This document shows positions 35,165 to 46,805 of a stretch of 64,000 nt of DNA, piece after piece. The DNA lies in NCBI GenBank assembly GCA_039000515.1, contig JBCFYV010000012.1:85466284-85530283 (forward strand). Reading direction: 5' to 3'. The notes below the pieces were generated by a model. The model was not told the origin of the DNA, searched no databases, and saw only the letters and a list, made by a program, of their open reading frames with translations. Positions within the stretch are counted from its first letter, which is position 1. Every line of letters begins with the position of its first letter. Source of the stretch: Timema cristinae (taxonomy: Eukaryota > Arthropoda > Insecta > Phasmatodea > Timematidae). Position numbers and translations under genes: made by a program.

Positions 35165-37124
35165 CATTTTATTAGTGTACTCTGTATACAATACTGCATA
35201 ATGCAGTAATTAGATTGTTTTAGTTAAAACCTACGGTGTATAGGTCCATTTTGTATAAACTTTGTTCAAGCACTATGATTTTTAGTTTATTTCCAAATAA
35301 ACTGACACTTTTTTATCCTGGAAGGTGTCTGATATTATGAGATTTCTTTGTACTAACAATATAGTAAACGGTTATGTTTACTGCAAAAAGAGGTTTGTAT
35401 TTTCTAAAAAGCTCTTCCTATTAAAATGGGACGATACTTGCCCAATGGTGACAATGGCAGTGTTTGAAATAAGGAATGTTCATTGTTATACCCTCTTCCT
35501 TATGTAAACCTAGGTGTAAACATGTGTGAAGCTTTGAAATTCTTTAATCTAAATTTGAATCTTAATAAGATTTGGATTCAAATTTGACTTAAGACATTCT
35601 CAATATGAAATCGTAAATTCAGATTTGACTAGAGTTAGTAAACAAATATTCTGATTCACCTTGAGTTTTAAAATCTTGGGTACACACAAGCTTAATTATG
35701 TGCCTCAAACATGAAAATGTTTTCAAGTAGGCTGAATATTTTCATTGAGCCCATAATTGATTGATGCGTGTCTCCTTCAGATTCAGTCAAAGCTGACGAC
35801 AGGTGTCCTGAACAACATCCCTCAAATCCGACCCTTTGTGCAAGACAAGCCTGCTCCACTTATCTTGAACAAGGAAGGCCGCACAGTGGACGTTTCAGGG
35901 AAGGAGGTGCAACTTTCACACCCCACGCCAACACTCAAAGCCAACATTCGTGCTAAGAAGCGGGAAGAATTTCGTCAACAGCTACAGGAACAGGTGGTGG
36001 ACAATCTTGCAGAGACAAAGTTCTTTGATCCACGTTTGGGGGCCAAGTCTGCAGTACGCGTCAAACGAGCACTCCGCTTTCACGAACCTGGAAAGTTCCA
36101 ACAGCTGGCCAACAGCATGCGGATGAAAGCACAGCTCGACAAGTTGCAGAATGAGATTTCGCAGATTGCCAAGAAGACGGGCATCTCATCTGCTACCAAG
36201 CTGGCGCTCATCGCACCCAAGACACAATCTGCAGAAGAGCAAGTCCCAGATGTAGAATGGTGGGACTCTGTAGTGCTCCAAAGTGAAAGCTACTTTGGCC
36301 CCAGCGGAGAATCAAACCTAAAGCCTAGTGCTGTCAGCAACCTTGTAGAGCACCCCACTCAGCTGCGACCTCCAACAGAACCGCTCAAGCCCGTGTATAT
36401 GCCCGTATTTCTCACTCAGAAAGAACGCAAGAAGCTCCGCCGGCAGAACCGACGGGAGGCATGGAAAGAGGAGCAGGAGAAGATTCGTTTGGGACTGGAG
36501 CCACCACCGGAGCCAAAACTACGAATTTCTAATCTTATGCGTGTTCTGGGAACTGAAGCCATTCAGGACCCCACCAAAATAGAGGCTCATGTGCGAGAAC
36601 AGATGGCTAAGCGGCAAAAGGCACACGAAGAGGCAAACGCGGCTCGACGGCTTACTGCAGAGCAAAAGCGGGACAAGAAGGTTCGTAAACTGACAGAAGA
36701 CACAACATTGGGGGTCCAGGTCTCTGTTTACCGTATCAAGGAGCTGTCTAATGCAGCTAAGAAGTATAAGGTGGAGACCAATGCACGCCAGCTGTTCATG
36801 ACAGGCTGCGTTATTTTATTCAAGGATTGCAATGTGGTTGTGGTCGAAGGAGGCATAAAGCAGCACAAAAAATACCGCAAACTGATGCTGTCCCGGATCA
36901 AGTGGGAGGAAGACACGGTGCGTAGTGTGGATGGCCGGGAGGTACCCAACAAATGTGTGCTAGTCTGGGAAGGAAGCATCAAGCAGCGCACCTTTGGAGA
37001 GATGAAGTTCAAGGTGTGTCCCACAGAAAAGTTGGCCCGTGAGCACTTTAAGAAGCACTCTGTGGAGCACTATTGGGACCTTGCGTACAGTGGGGCAGTA
37101 TTTGAGGTCACAGACGATGTGTAG
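28222..37124 (+). CDS. PRPF3: U4/U6 small nuclear ribonucleoprotein Prp3, four coding exons
   Basis: The coding exons are 28222-28369, 30694-30929, 33668-33898 and 35781-37124, giving 652 residues (human 683). The protein is a core part of the U4/U6 di-snRNP and U4/U6.U5 tri-snRNP in the nucleus, where it binds U6/U4 RNA and PRPF4. Residues 1-80 form the PWI domain ([16 protein letters not shown], then [20 protein letters not shown]). The middle is a charged, proline-rich linker. From about residue 225 the PRP3 domain runs through [63 protein letters not shown] and [19 protein letters not shown]. The C-terminal ferredoxin-like domain (DUF1115) spans about 525-650 ([44 protein letters not shown]). 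The vertebrate acidic insertion in that domain is shorter here. All frames are intact. Confidence 0.97.
28591..28830 (+). repeat. SINE family A, plus copy
   Basis: The head is cagtggccacatggtctatg and the B box ggggttcgaatcccaatcag, close to a Pol III consensus. The body is cacacaaatgtgggtacact and the 3' end gacctaaataggtattaaaa. It is one of the best-preserved copies. Confidence 0.65.
29140..29210 (-). repeat. Isolated SINE 3' tail, minus
   Basis: An AT-rich ATT repeat followed by gcacccgtcttactactcgt then tcgggttatacgca, the shared SINE 3' end in reverse. Confidence 0.55.
30694..30929 (+). CDS. PRPF3: PRPF3 coding exon 2
   Basis: It completes an AGC serine codon with the previous exon and continues the PWI domain ([20 protein letters not shown]), followed by a basic KKR region. 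The donor is CAG|GTGTGT, phase 0, at the start of a short GT repeat. Confidence 0.95.
30930..33667 (+). other. PRPF3 intron 2
   Basis: This 2.7-kb AT-rich intron has a degenerate SINE family A copy near 31.3 kb. A locally GC-richer stretch at 33.0-33.5 kb matches nothing I recognise and has no sustained reading frame. Confidence 0.5.
31285..31475 (+). repeat. SINE family A, degenerate plus copy
   Basis: It keeps a B-box-like taggttcgaattctaatcgg, then cttaaatggtttatcactct and atggggatacattttctctg, in the family order. Head and tail are eroded. Confidence 0.45.
33668..33898 (+). CDS. PRPF3: PRPF3 coding exon 3
   Basis: It encodes [19 protein letters not shown], equivalent to the conserved QMMEAATRQIEERKKQL region, then a proline-rich segment ([10 protein letters not shown]) and [12 protein letters not shown]. 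Acceptor tttccccag, donor CAG|GTAACT, phase 0. Confidence 0.95.
34595..34745 (+). repeat. MITE core copy
   Basis: It shares gactgctagaaaaactacta and gtaacctgcagctgttactg with the cores at 8.2 and 11.8 kb. Confidence 0.45.
34733..34860 (+). mobile_element. Tigger-like DNA transposon end
   Basis: The stretch caatgaaatctctcttaaca then gacacctctgaatagtgg and tctttataacagacagtt has the form of the long terminal repeats of Tigger/mariner-type elements. Only one end is recognisable. Confidence 0.45.
35124..35162. repeat. (CA)n microsatellite
   Basis: A run of about 18 CA dinucleotides after gcgcg, inside PRPF3 intron 3. Confidence 0.95.
35781..37124 (+). CDS. PRPF3: PRPF3 coding exon 4 (PRP3 domain and C-terminus)
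   Basis: One long exon of 447 codons plus stop carries the whole PRP3 domain and the C-terminal domain. Acceptor tctccttcag; the stop TAG ends at 37124. An AATAAA at 37492-37497 is a possible polyadenylation signal. Confidence 0.97.
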   Translation: MQSKLTTGVLNNIPQIRPFVQDKPAPLILNKEGRTVDVSGKEVQLSHPTPTLKANIRAKKREEFRQQLQEQVVDNLAETKFFDPRLGAKSAVRVKRALRFHEPGKFQQLANSMRMKAQLDKLQNEISQIAKKTGISSATKLALIAPKTQSAEEQVPDVEWWDSVVLQSESYFGPSGESNLKPSAVSNLVEHPTQLRPPTEPLKPVYMPVFLTQKERKKLRRQNRREAWKEEQEKIRLGLEPPPEPKLRISNLMRVLGTEAIQDPTKIEAHVREQMAKRQKAHEEANAARRLTAEQKRDKKVRKLTEDTTLGVQVSVYRIKELSNAAKKYKVETNARQLFMTGCVILFKDCNVVVVEGGIKQHKKYRKLMLSRIKWEEDTVRSVDGREVPNKCVLVWEGSIKQRTFGEMKFKVCPTEKLAREHFKKHSVEHYWDLAYSGAVFEVTDDV

Positions 37125-37294
37125 AGTATTTTTGTACCCTCTATTGGTCTTTTAAATCGGTAATGTCTCCACACACTCGCTTTACAACTATTAATAATGT
37201 AATTGCAAAAGGAAATGAAAAAAAAATCTAAATATTAGGGCTGGGTCACTGCCAATTTTTGTTAAACTATGATTCTGGGACAAACCGAACAACT

Positions 37295-37412
37295 AGACAT
37301 AAGACTATTAATTCACCACTCAACCAAAGTTCAGCTGTATTTTCCATAGACAAATTTAAGCCCTAGATCTATCTTGGAAGACCAATGCTCTACCGCCTGA
37401 GCCATTCACATT
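37295..37412 (-). repeat. SINE family D, minus fragment
   Basis: The minus strand begins tgaatggctcaggcggtaga then gcattggtcttccaagatag, a tRNA-like head similar to the copy at 13382. Confidence 0.5.
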
Positions 37413-38712
37413 CTTACCCACAGTATAATATACTTCCAACCATTAATACAAATGCTCATTGATGGAATTTTCATCCACTTTAATTTGTAGAAATAAATAA
37501 TTTAACCCACAGGACATTAAATAAGCAGTTTATCCAAGATGCACATATAGTTTAGTTGGTTATTATTCATGCCAATACTACTATATAAGTTGATTTTGGC
37601 AAGTGAAAGTTTCTTGGAATTAATGAATTTTTTTTTATTTGGCTTGTTTATATTATTTACTCTTTAGAAAAATCAAAGTCTAAAGATGTAAATCAACGGC
37701 AAGACACTGGGACTTCTGTACCATTTCTTTGCCCTATGGAATTATCCTTGTTTAACCAACCCTCCCATAATTGGCTGATTGGCATCAGGCCACCCCTTTG
37801 TAATATTGTTTATTTAATCACAAATAGCTTAGACTACAATTTAGGGAAATTTGTAGATTTAAAAATTGTTTCATTGTGCTAGTGTAAACCATCATGTGAA
37901 ATATAATAGAACATAAATAAATTAGTAATTGTTATCTATTCTTATGTTTTACTGTCCCGCACATACACCAAAATAGTTTTAAAATAATATTTTCTCCTGA
38001 ATAGACCCATTGTCATTAAAACTAGATGAAGAACTTCCAGCATGAAATTACTCCACCTATTTTGTTAAAAGTTTTAAACATAACAGTCTTAGAAAAACCT
38101 CATTTTACTCCTTATGGTACATACTATTATATGTAGAAGAAAATTCAGGAAAGAGTGATAAAAATACTTACAAATGGATGTGTGAATATTTGAAATTTTT
38201 AATTGCATTTGGTTGAATATACAAACCTTCTAATACAAAGGTTGAATACTAACCTCAAATAGTTTTGTTCTTTATCTCTATTCTGATCCTCGCATGTGTT
38301 CTAATGAATATTGTGATAGGTCAATGTCCTATCCTTTGAAACACTTGTCAACAAGTGAGCCCTAACAAGAATTAAGGTTTGTGAGAGTTTAAAGAATGGC
38401 TAGCCCTAATTTGATTGAATTTGAAAAGGCAGCATTAACTTTGCTATTAAAGTTGATTACTATTACCATTATTATTAAAGATGTGTGAGAGCTTGAAAAA
38501 TAGGGAGAGAAGGGTCGAGATATTTTCTATCCTACATTCATCTACTTTAGGTAAAGAAGAAGGTTTATAACTTAACTTGCCATTTTGTGTATGTATATAT
38601 CGAGCCGTGGATTTAAAATTATAACTAAACTCACAACTCTTAAACTAGATTTCTCACTCTTCATGCAAAGGTAGGTACATTCCCTCTAAATTCTTTCTCA
38701 TTTCTACTCTTT

Positions 38713-38950
38713 TTTAGCACTGCGTCTTACTACTTGTTCCGTTCATATATTTATGTATTAATTACGCTAATGGTTTTATGGATAAGTAAGGCTATATTTA
38801 AAAGAAGTGTACCTGAATTTGCAGAGAGTGAGAGTGGATAACCATTTCAGAATAACCACCTCAGTACACCTGATCAAGATTTGAACCTCAATCTTCCAGA
38901 TATTGGCAGTTTAGTCTACTGCGAGAGTGGCGCCTTAGGCCATACTGCCA
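38713..38950 (-). repeat. SINE family A, minus copy
   Basis: It runs from the reversed tail (tttagcactgcgtcttacta) to the reversed head (gagagtggcgccttaggcca). The reversed B box is atttgaacctcaatcttcca. Confidence 0.65.
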
Positions 38951-39369
38951 CTGAAGATGGTCATTTCTACTTAATTATGGAATTAAATGCAGATATCTTT
39001 GTGCCCACACCTCTCGTGGACCCTTTTACCACTCGTGGAGACAGCTCACTTCTGCACTCGTTGACACCATTGATATTAATTAGAGGTTCACGACCCCAGA
39101 CTTGGGGTGAGGCACAACAAAGCGTTATTAAGGGGGTTTTGCACGGAGAAGGCACTTAAGATATTGTCACTTAAGTATTTATTCAGGGCTTTAACACAAA
39201 CCCATGGTTGATATGGGTACACAAACCTTAAACGGAAACCTCTTATTTATGCCAATGAGTGTGTGCAATTAAATATATCAACCAATAAACACAACATAGA
39301 CATAATTATAACTCGCAAAGAAAAAAAAATTATGCACATTTTTCTGCTCACACATTTAAACACATCACT

Positions 39370-39510
39370 CACTATTGCCCTGACCAAGTTTGAGCCAACG
39401 TGCTCTAAGATAACTTCATGACGAGAGGGCCACAATGGACTCGAAGCCAGAACCTCTGAGCTTGTCGAGACTGCGCACCTGTCTGCACAGGAACAAAAGA
39501 GTAGAGCTGA
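39370..39510 (-). repeat. tRNA-like SINE head, family F
   Basis: The minus strand reads agacaggtgcgcagtctcga then caagctcagaggttctggct and tcgagtccattgtggccc. A B-box-like ggcttcgagtcc is present. I saw no second copy in the window. Confidence 0.35.
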
Positions 39511-40255
39511 GCGCACACATATTAAAAGTCAAGTAAACTCAGCACAGGTTGAACTGGTAGCGAGACTGATGGAAAGCTCCTAGAGGTAGGATTGTCTACT
39601 CCTGTTGCTAGGGAACTTAAATGGTGTGCTCTACTTTCACAGGCAGGGTTGGCTAAGTTATATGGAACTCAAAACTGACTTGCTCAGCTCTGACGTGCAG
39701 AATTGATTCAGTGTTAAAGGAACTCAATTCCCTAGGAGGAAAATATCCGTCTTATCCTGTCTGATTGCATTAAGGAGTGTTGGTTCCTTAATTCTCTCCT
39801 TGTCCTTCCGCCATACTTAGGTTTATGCATTTGCACTTCCTTACCTTACAATGGTAGTGAATCATTATACCTGCAGTGTTAAATATATTTCATGAAAACA
39901 TATCCTTTATTAGCTATGCACCATAGTGGAAATGACGAAGGTAAGCTTGCTATCTTTCAGGGTAAATGGAGTGTACACATATAATCAATACATGTATCTT
40001 GCCTTTTCAACAATGAAATGAGAACTAAACTAGGAGCATATTGAAATTCTTTATTGTGTCCCTTAAATGGAGTGACACAAAGTTCCAGACCAGAAACAAG
40101 GTCGTGGGGTCCAGGGAGTAATGGATGTTATTACTGCAGTTTATTTGATGGATATGTTGTGTTCAAATATTTATAGTGAAAAAGTAATCACTTATTGAAT
40201 CTTACCCCACAAGATCTAACGCAGCTAAACAAATGCTACAAGAACTAAACCTCAC

Positions 40256-40500
40256 CCACCTCTGTGGCGTAGTTAGCTAACACACTAGTTTTGTGTTGAG
40301 CTAGACTGTCAAGGACCGGGAGATCGAGGTTTGAATATTGGTTGGGTGAACTGGGGGTGGTTTTTCTTGAGTGGTTTTCCACTCTCCCTCCACGCAAATG
40401 TGGGTTCAATTCCTCTATATTCAACCCTCCCAATTCTTAACCCATTAGTATAATTAGTACTTAAGCATATAACCCAAATATATAATTTGAAACTAGACCT
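40256..40500 (+). repeat. SINE family A, plus copy
   Basis: The head is acctctgtggcgtagttagc, the B-box region agatcgaggtttgaatattg, then a conserved body (ccactctccctccacgcaaa). The 3' end fades after agcatataacccaaata. Confidence 0.6.
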
Positions 40501-41109
40501 AAATTTATAAAACCTTAACTCTACCATACTTAACCTCGCTAGACTAGGGGATGGCATGTGGGAAACCACTCTAAATATATGAGGCCAAGATTAAAATCTT
40601 GACCACCCTGTCAGTGGCAACTATCTATTTATCGCAAGATCAATACCTTGGATTAGGACAGACAAACTCATTTCAGAGTGTGTTTCCATTATTTTCAGAA
40701 AAAATCGATCTTGTGATCATAGAAAATGTAGCAAAATGCAATCTTGGATTCATTCATAATAATAAATTATTGTAAATATATTTTCAAAGATAGAAAACAT
40801 AAAAGTTGAAAACGTTTTAGTAAACTTATTTAGGCGATGCTTATGAAATTGATAAATGTAAGAAAGTTTTAGAAATTAAATGTTATTTATGACTACTTCA
40901 GAACAGGCAACCTTAATGATTTGGTAACCATGCTATACTTGGACCAATAATAAGTATGTAAGAAATATAAAAGTTTTTAATTTACATAGTTCATGGAAAA
41001 AAAAAAAGATGGTTGGAAATATGCCACTTCAGACACGCGATCCATTAGTTCTATAGCTCTGCCTTAAATAATGTTTACAACAGTGCGAGTGCACATTGTG
41101 CATATTAAT

Positions 41110-41655
41110 TTATTAACCTACTTCGGTGGCCACACGATCTAAGGCATCACACTCATGTTAAACTAGACTGCCGAGGACAGGGAGATCGAGGTTCAAATCC
41201 TGGTCGAGTGTACTGAGGAGTATTTTTTCAAAATTGTTTTCCACTCTCCCTGCATGCAAATGTGGATACACTTTATTATTATTATTATTATTAGCACCGC
41301 GTCTTACTACCCATTCGGGTTATTCGCACTTATGCTAATGTGTAATGGTAGGGTGATTGGGAGATGAAATGAAGGACCTACAGTTTAACGTGGAATCCGA
41401 ACCACGGTGGAGGCCTGGCATTCCCCACATTCACAAGATGTCTTGTCAGAGGTGAAGGAAGGGTTTGGTAATCAGATAAATCTTTGCCGGGACCGAGGAT
41501 TGAACCTCGGCCGCCAGCACAGAAGTCTGACACCTTACCCCTAGACCACCAGGTCACCTACAACTTTCTCTAAATTTAACCTTCCTCATCCCTAACTCGT
41601 GAGAGTAATCATTACATATACATATAGCTTAAACAGATATGATGAGGTGCTAAAA
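41110..41655 (+). repeat. SINE family A, plus, split by a nested SINE B
   Basis: The 5' half (cggtggccacacgatctaag to gcaaatgtggatacacttta) ends near 41273. The 3' half resumes at about 41559 (caactttctctaaatttaac) and runs to tgatgaggtgctaaaa. Joined, they match other copies. The intervening 286 bp is the insertion described separately. Confidence 0.75.
41273..41558 (-). repeat. SINE family B, minus, full length, nested in SINE A
   Basis: The left end is the (ATT)n tail plus agcaccgcgtcttactaccc. The right end is the tRNA-like head: on the minus strand ggtgacctggtggtctaggg (A box) and ggccgaggttcaatcctcgg (B box). It is nearly identical to the truncated copy at 10.47 kb, so the family was active more recently than family A. 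Confidence 0.75.
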
Positions 41656-41949
41656 AAAAAAATGCTAGTACATAGAAATTTTCTTCAAATGAATAACAAA
41701 CCAATTGTACCTTTCCCTTCCATTCCACATTAAATTACTAACCTTTAGATAATAAGTTTCACCCAACCATAATTATAACAAGAGGTTGTAGGATTGCTTC
41801 TTAAGCTCAACACACTCGACAAACCAGAACAATCAACAGAGGTAGGGTCTATTTATGAAGCTCGACACACTCGATCAACCAGAACTCAAACCAGAAGTTG
41901 TAAATTTGCTTTTAAAGTCCAACACACTATATTGTAGCTGGTTGGCTAA

Positions 41950-42551
41950 TGTTGGGATCATGATCAATTTAACTTTAACTTAATGTAGCATTCACTTAAG
42001 GTTCACTTAACTTAAGAAAACATATGTGTGTGATCATAATTCACATAACTTAACATAACTCGAGCCAAACATCTGCATTCTAGAGTAGATATGTATTTTG
42101 AAATGTGATTTGTACTATTTTATTTGTAAAGTATTTATGATCTGTAATGTTTACTGTTTTCTATAGATATAATATGGTAACTATTCATCATTAAACTTTT
42201 TCGATAACTTTAGCTTTCTTATTTTAGTTTAATCTTAAATTAACTTTAGCTTAATAATACCATTAGTTGTGAAATATATTGTATATTATAGTTGGTCATA
42301 AAACCAACAAATGAATTACTAAATAGCCCTGTAGACGTCACTTGCATGATGATTGGCCGGCTAGATCACGTGATACCATTCATGTAACGTTCACTTAATG
42401 TGAAAGACCTCCCAGGACATCTAATAAATTATGTGAACTGCAAGTGAATGTTAAGTTAACTGTATTGTGATCACTTCCATTTAAAAACACTAGAAGAACC
42501 TTTACGTTAAGTTAACCTTAAGTGAACATTAAGTTGATTGTGATCACAGCA
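41950..42551. mobile_element. 602-bp MITE, PIF/Harbinger type
   Basis: The termini tgttgggatcatgatcaa and, inverted, tgctgtgatcacaatcaa match at 14 of 18 positions. They are followed on both sides by subterminal tandem motifs of the cacttaa/aacttaa kind. A TAA flanks both ends (41947-41949 and 42552-42554), the 3-bp duplication typical of Harbinger insertions. No transposase is encoded. Confidence 0.75.
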
Positions 42552-43764
42552 TAATTGGTTGATAAACCCTACTGGAACTAAATAGTTCCAATAAAAAGGT
42601 TAAACTATAATTTGAACACAAATTTCTAAGTCAACCTGGTTAGGGGTAACTAGCGCTTTAGTGCCTTAATGTTGTTTAATAGCACTTATGTAAGACAAAA
42701 TGAAGGATTGAAAATATAAAAACAGTCAATAAAATGCAATTTTTTTTTGTAAGTTGTCTTATTTTACAAGGTTGTATTGATGTTCAATACAAAGTAATAA
42801 ATAAAGGCAGACACTTAACTACACATTAGATATGTGCATCTCTTAAAGCTACAAATAGACTCAACAATAATTATACAAAACTCTGTGCATTATATTATAT
42901 GTATATTATGTATAAGAAATGACGAAGTCAAGTTATATAAAAAACAATTAAAACATTATATTCTAATGAAATTATTTATTTATATGGTTTAAATAGTTTG
43001 TTTTCCATGCTAAGGAAGAAGAAAGATATATTTTTGTCAACCCATGTGTGATGGAAGAATCGTAACTATTTATGATGAATGATACTTACTGAAGTAATAG
43101 AATATGATGTGATAGTTTTTTGTTTGTTTTTTAAAAGAGGGGGTAGTGGGGTGCAAGTTGGGATTTTTCACTTCAAGTAAGATTAAATGAAATATAAATT
43201 TGTGTTTGAGTTCTTATTATGTATAGAAATATTTGTATTACAAACTTACAAACATCTCAAGTTGAATTTATATAATAGATGCACACACAAACCATAAACA
43301 CAAACATACATGATTCAAAAGTTTTTTTTTGTGAAAAAAGTTATAATTACCAACACAAATCTGGATTTTATAATTTTTTTAAATCAAATGAAAGTAGAGA
43401 TTAAGGAAAACTATCTTTAAATTGAATCAAAATAATTAAACTAAAATGTTCATTATAAACTCAAAAATGACTAAAACTCGACTCAAACTCAAATGTTTTA
43501 GTACTCACACACTCATACTTCTTAGAGATAGACTTATTAATAAACTTATAGAAAGCAGAAGTATTGGATGCAAATTGTACACAGTATGTTAAAAGTATCA
43601 CAGAAAGTTTCTTATGACTAGCTTTGGGTAACATCAACAAAATATATATATATATTTTTTGCAACATATTTAAATATACATGGGTCAAGTGACTAGACTA
43701 TTTGATATATATTAGATAGATTTTTGTTTTGTTAAAAAAGTGTCATATATATACAATACAAGAT

Positions 43765-43791
43765 TCTTTTTTTTTGGGGGGGGGGGGGGGT
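43765..43791. repeat. Homopolymer junction T(n)G(n)
   Basis: A T run is directly followed by a run of about 14 G. Such G runs are prone to length error in assemblies; a similar G run occurs at 24498-24511. Confidence 0.9.
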
Positions 43792-45861
43792 GATAGGTAC
43801 TATACAAAATCATTTAATATATATACATTAAAATAACTGCCTCATACTTTCCATCAAATCTTCACATCTCAACTCTAACACACCTTAAAAAAAACACAAG
43901 ATTTTTAAATTCATTGTCTCTAGAAATGTTTTATTTAAAATGGAGTGTGTGGCAAAAGTTTTGGGACCGTTATTCTAGGTGGATGTGGTACAAATAATTT
44001 TGTATTTCTATATACATTCTCACGTTTTCAGATAGACAACCATTTACCTATAACTCTTGATATGTTTCATGCAACTATGACAGACTGGTTTCTAAATAGT
44101 GACCTTAATAATGTATACATATTCCTTAAGTTTGTCAACAGTCACTTGGTTGACTTTTGGAAACATAAGATTTGGTCTTCAAAGGTACGCAAGAAGTAAG
44201 AGAGTCCTAATAGAATTGATTTTTAACAGCTGACATTCTATAACATTCAACCAATCAATTCCCCTAATGTTTTAAAATTAACATTTTATATTGATTCACT
44301 GCCATTTACAATTATTTCTCAAATATGGATTAAAAACCTATATGTGGACATGTGAGTCAAACCTGGGACTTTTGAGTTAGTGGCTACATCACCTGAGTTG
44401 AGCAGGTTTTTTCTATGCTCAGGGTCACACATCACTCAGTGTGCGTAGCCGATGAGAGGGATCCATTAGTTCTAAAACCCAATATTTGATTCCTTTGTTC
44501 AGGTGTCATTTTACATCAAATGCATTTAACATAATCCTGGTTGGTTTATTTAAATTTAATTAATATACCATACTACATACTTTTATAATTCCTATTAATT
44601 TTGTTCTACAATCTAATAACTGGAAAAGTGTTTTATAATCGATTTCAAATATGACAGTTAAAAAATTGGAGTGGGTATCTAAACAATTTTATGTTTTCAG
44701 ACAGAAAGTTGTCCAGCTTTTTACTTTTACCAAATCTTTAGTGTATATATACAAAAGGTCTCACAAAACTCTGCCAATTATTTAACGAAGTTTGTAAAAG
44801 TAGTTGGATATTGATGTGAACCATTAATAACTTCGCAAATCACAGAATTTATTTTACGATTGTCTAGTATTTGGTTAAGAACTTGTTTGAATGTTTTTTT
44901 ATTTTTAATAGAGATGGGCCGAAATGACGAGTATTTTAGAAAATTGAATTTTTATCTTATCCACAAATCCTCAATCCGAATTTAAAAAAACCCATGGTCA
45001 ACATACGAGGTTAAAATTTTTGTATTTGTTTTTGAGTTTTTATAAATATAAAAAGTAATTTTTGTTATCATCCTTTGTTATAGTGTGTCCATTATAAAAT
45101 GAATTCATTCAGTTGGTTAAATAATAATCTGGTGTTTGGTTGTTAAGTTTGTCCTATAAATTATATTGGGGGAAATTGGCAATAAGCAAAATAGAACTAC
45201 AAAATAAATTTTAATCCAAAACTTGCAAGAATAATTATTTAATATTTTTTAAATCTTGAATACAACGTATTCTTGAATCTTGACCATCTTTAACGATTTG
45301 AGAATTTGAAGGTCCATCCCTAATTTGTAAGCATCTGATTAAAATTGATAATAGCAAATTTTATTCCAAGTTTCATCATTTTCAAGCTATAATAACACTG
45401 AAAAGTAAATAAATGAATTCAGATGTCATGAAAACTGATCCATAGAGTTAAGGAAGGCAACAACTTCAATGCAATTAGTTCATTCTAGTTTTATAAATGT
45501 GAATTAGTTGGAAAGCCAACTTTTATTTGATATGAAATCTTCTTGTTTATTTAGATGTTATTTGTTCTTTCAAACTTAGTGGCTTCTATAATAATGGTTT
45601 TCTTTTGCTAAAACTTTCCTTTGTTAGATTCAACTTGGTGTTTAGTAACTAATACTTTTCAAAAGAAGATAAATTCATTACAATGTTGTTGCTACATGTC
45701 TGGCTTCAAACTGGACAGTCCTCTTTTCTGAACATTAAATAGGTGTCTTCTGTCATATTCAAGCCAGACGTGTAACTGATCAGTTTTTGAAGTTGTTGAA
45801 GAATATATATTTTTATTTATACTACTTATTGATGCACATATATATTCTTGTCATTGTAAAT

Positions 45862-45912
45862 CCAGTCTATAACGAGAGTGACATCTTAAACGATGTGATT
45901 ACCGGAGTGAAG
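45862..45912 (-). repeat. SINE family A head fragment, minus
   Basis: It reads ccagtctataacgagagtga then catcttaaacgatgtgatta, the reversed 5' head of family A. Confidence 0.4.
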
Positions 45913-46805
45913 ACTCATATAAAAATTAAGGTATCACTAACTGGACTGAAAATATTTTGAATAATTGTATTAGTGAATTAGTTTACAGACCTATCTTGGC
46001 TCTGTTCAATATATTATATTGTTAAGGGTGTTCAGACAAGCTTAGAATTATTTTTAACTTTTTATTTTGGTTAACCATCTGTGCAATCTGGATTACCAAA
46101 CTTTTGCTATAAAATAAACATTGCTTGGTAGATACTTTCTCTAATATTTTCATTGATGTGTTAAAATTGCCATAATGTTGAATGGAGTTTTAAAGAAGTA
46201 TTAGTAAATCTATAGTAAACTCAAAAAATACATAAAGGTTGTCAAACAAAGAAAATTTAAAGAAAGTCCAATATTGCTTATTTTACAACTAACATTTGTT
46301 AATCAATAAATTAAAGTAAAAATGCACTTGCACATTTCTAAAATTTGCTTGTAGCTGTGGATTAGGCTGACAAACAGGGCCAACTACCTAGAAACTTCTT
46401 GAACACACATTTGTCCCATATAATTAAGTTTAGATTCTGTTGAAGAACATGCATCCAGAAGACTTTAAAAACAAAAGTTTAGCAAAATAGAACTTTTTTT
46501 TTAATATTACAAGAAGCTACTAAGCTTGATAAAAGCAAATACATACAGTACATTATTTTACTATATTTTAAAGTTTTATTTTAACTTGAAAATGCCCTTA
46601 TAACTCAGGTGAAATGCTGTACATATTAATTACAGAGCAAGAGATTTTCATCAATGGTATGGTTATTATAAAGAAAGTATTTTGTTGATTTTTCAGTAAT
46701 TTTATAATAATAATCCAATAATTCATCTGTTAATCAAAAACAAAAACTTCTTCCAATGCGACGTACTTTAAGGTGAATATTTTGCCACACACTATACATC
46801 TTTAG

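Larger units (their letters stand above)
33899..35780 (+). other. PRPF3 intron 3
   Basis: This 1.9-kb intron holds MITE-related sequence (34595-34745), a Tigger-like terminal repeat at 34.73-34.86 kb and a CA microsatellite. A block at 35.38-35.46 kb (tttctaaaaagctcttccta) resembles the right end of the MITE at 11.95 kb. Confidence 0.5.
37125..46805. other. Intergenic region between PRPF3 and the 46.8-kb minisatellite
   Basis: There is no supportable host gene. It contains SINE copies between 37.3 and 41.7 kb and a MITE at 41.95-42.55 kb. From 42.6 to 46.8 kb it is AT-rich sequence in which I see only a T/G homopolymer and a short SINE fragment near 45.87 kb. PRPF3 and PLCE1 converge on this region, so it includes both 3' ends. 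Confidence 0.6.

Noticed and set aside
43945..44199. 84-codon plus-strand frame near 44 kb
   Set aside because: AT-rich composition, no family resemblance, no splice or homology support.
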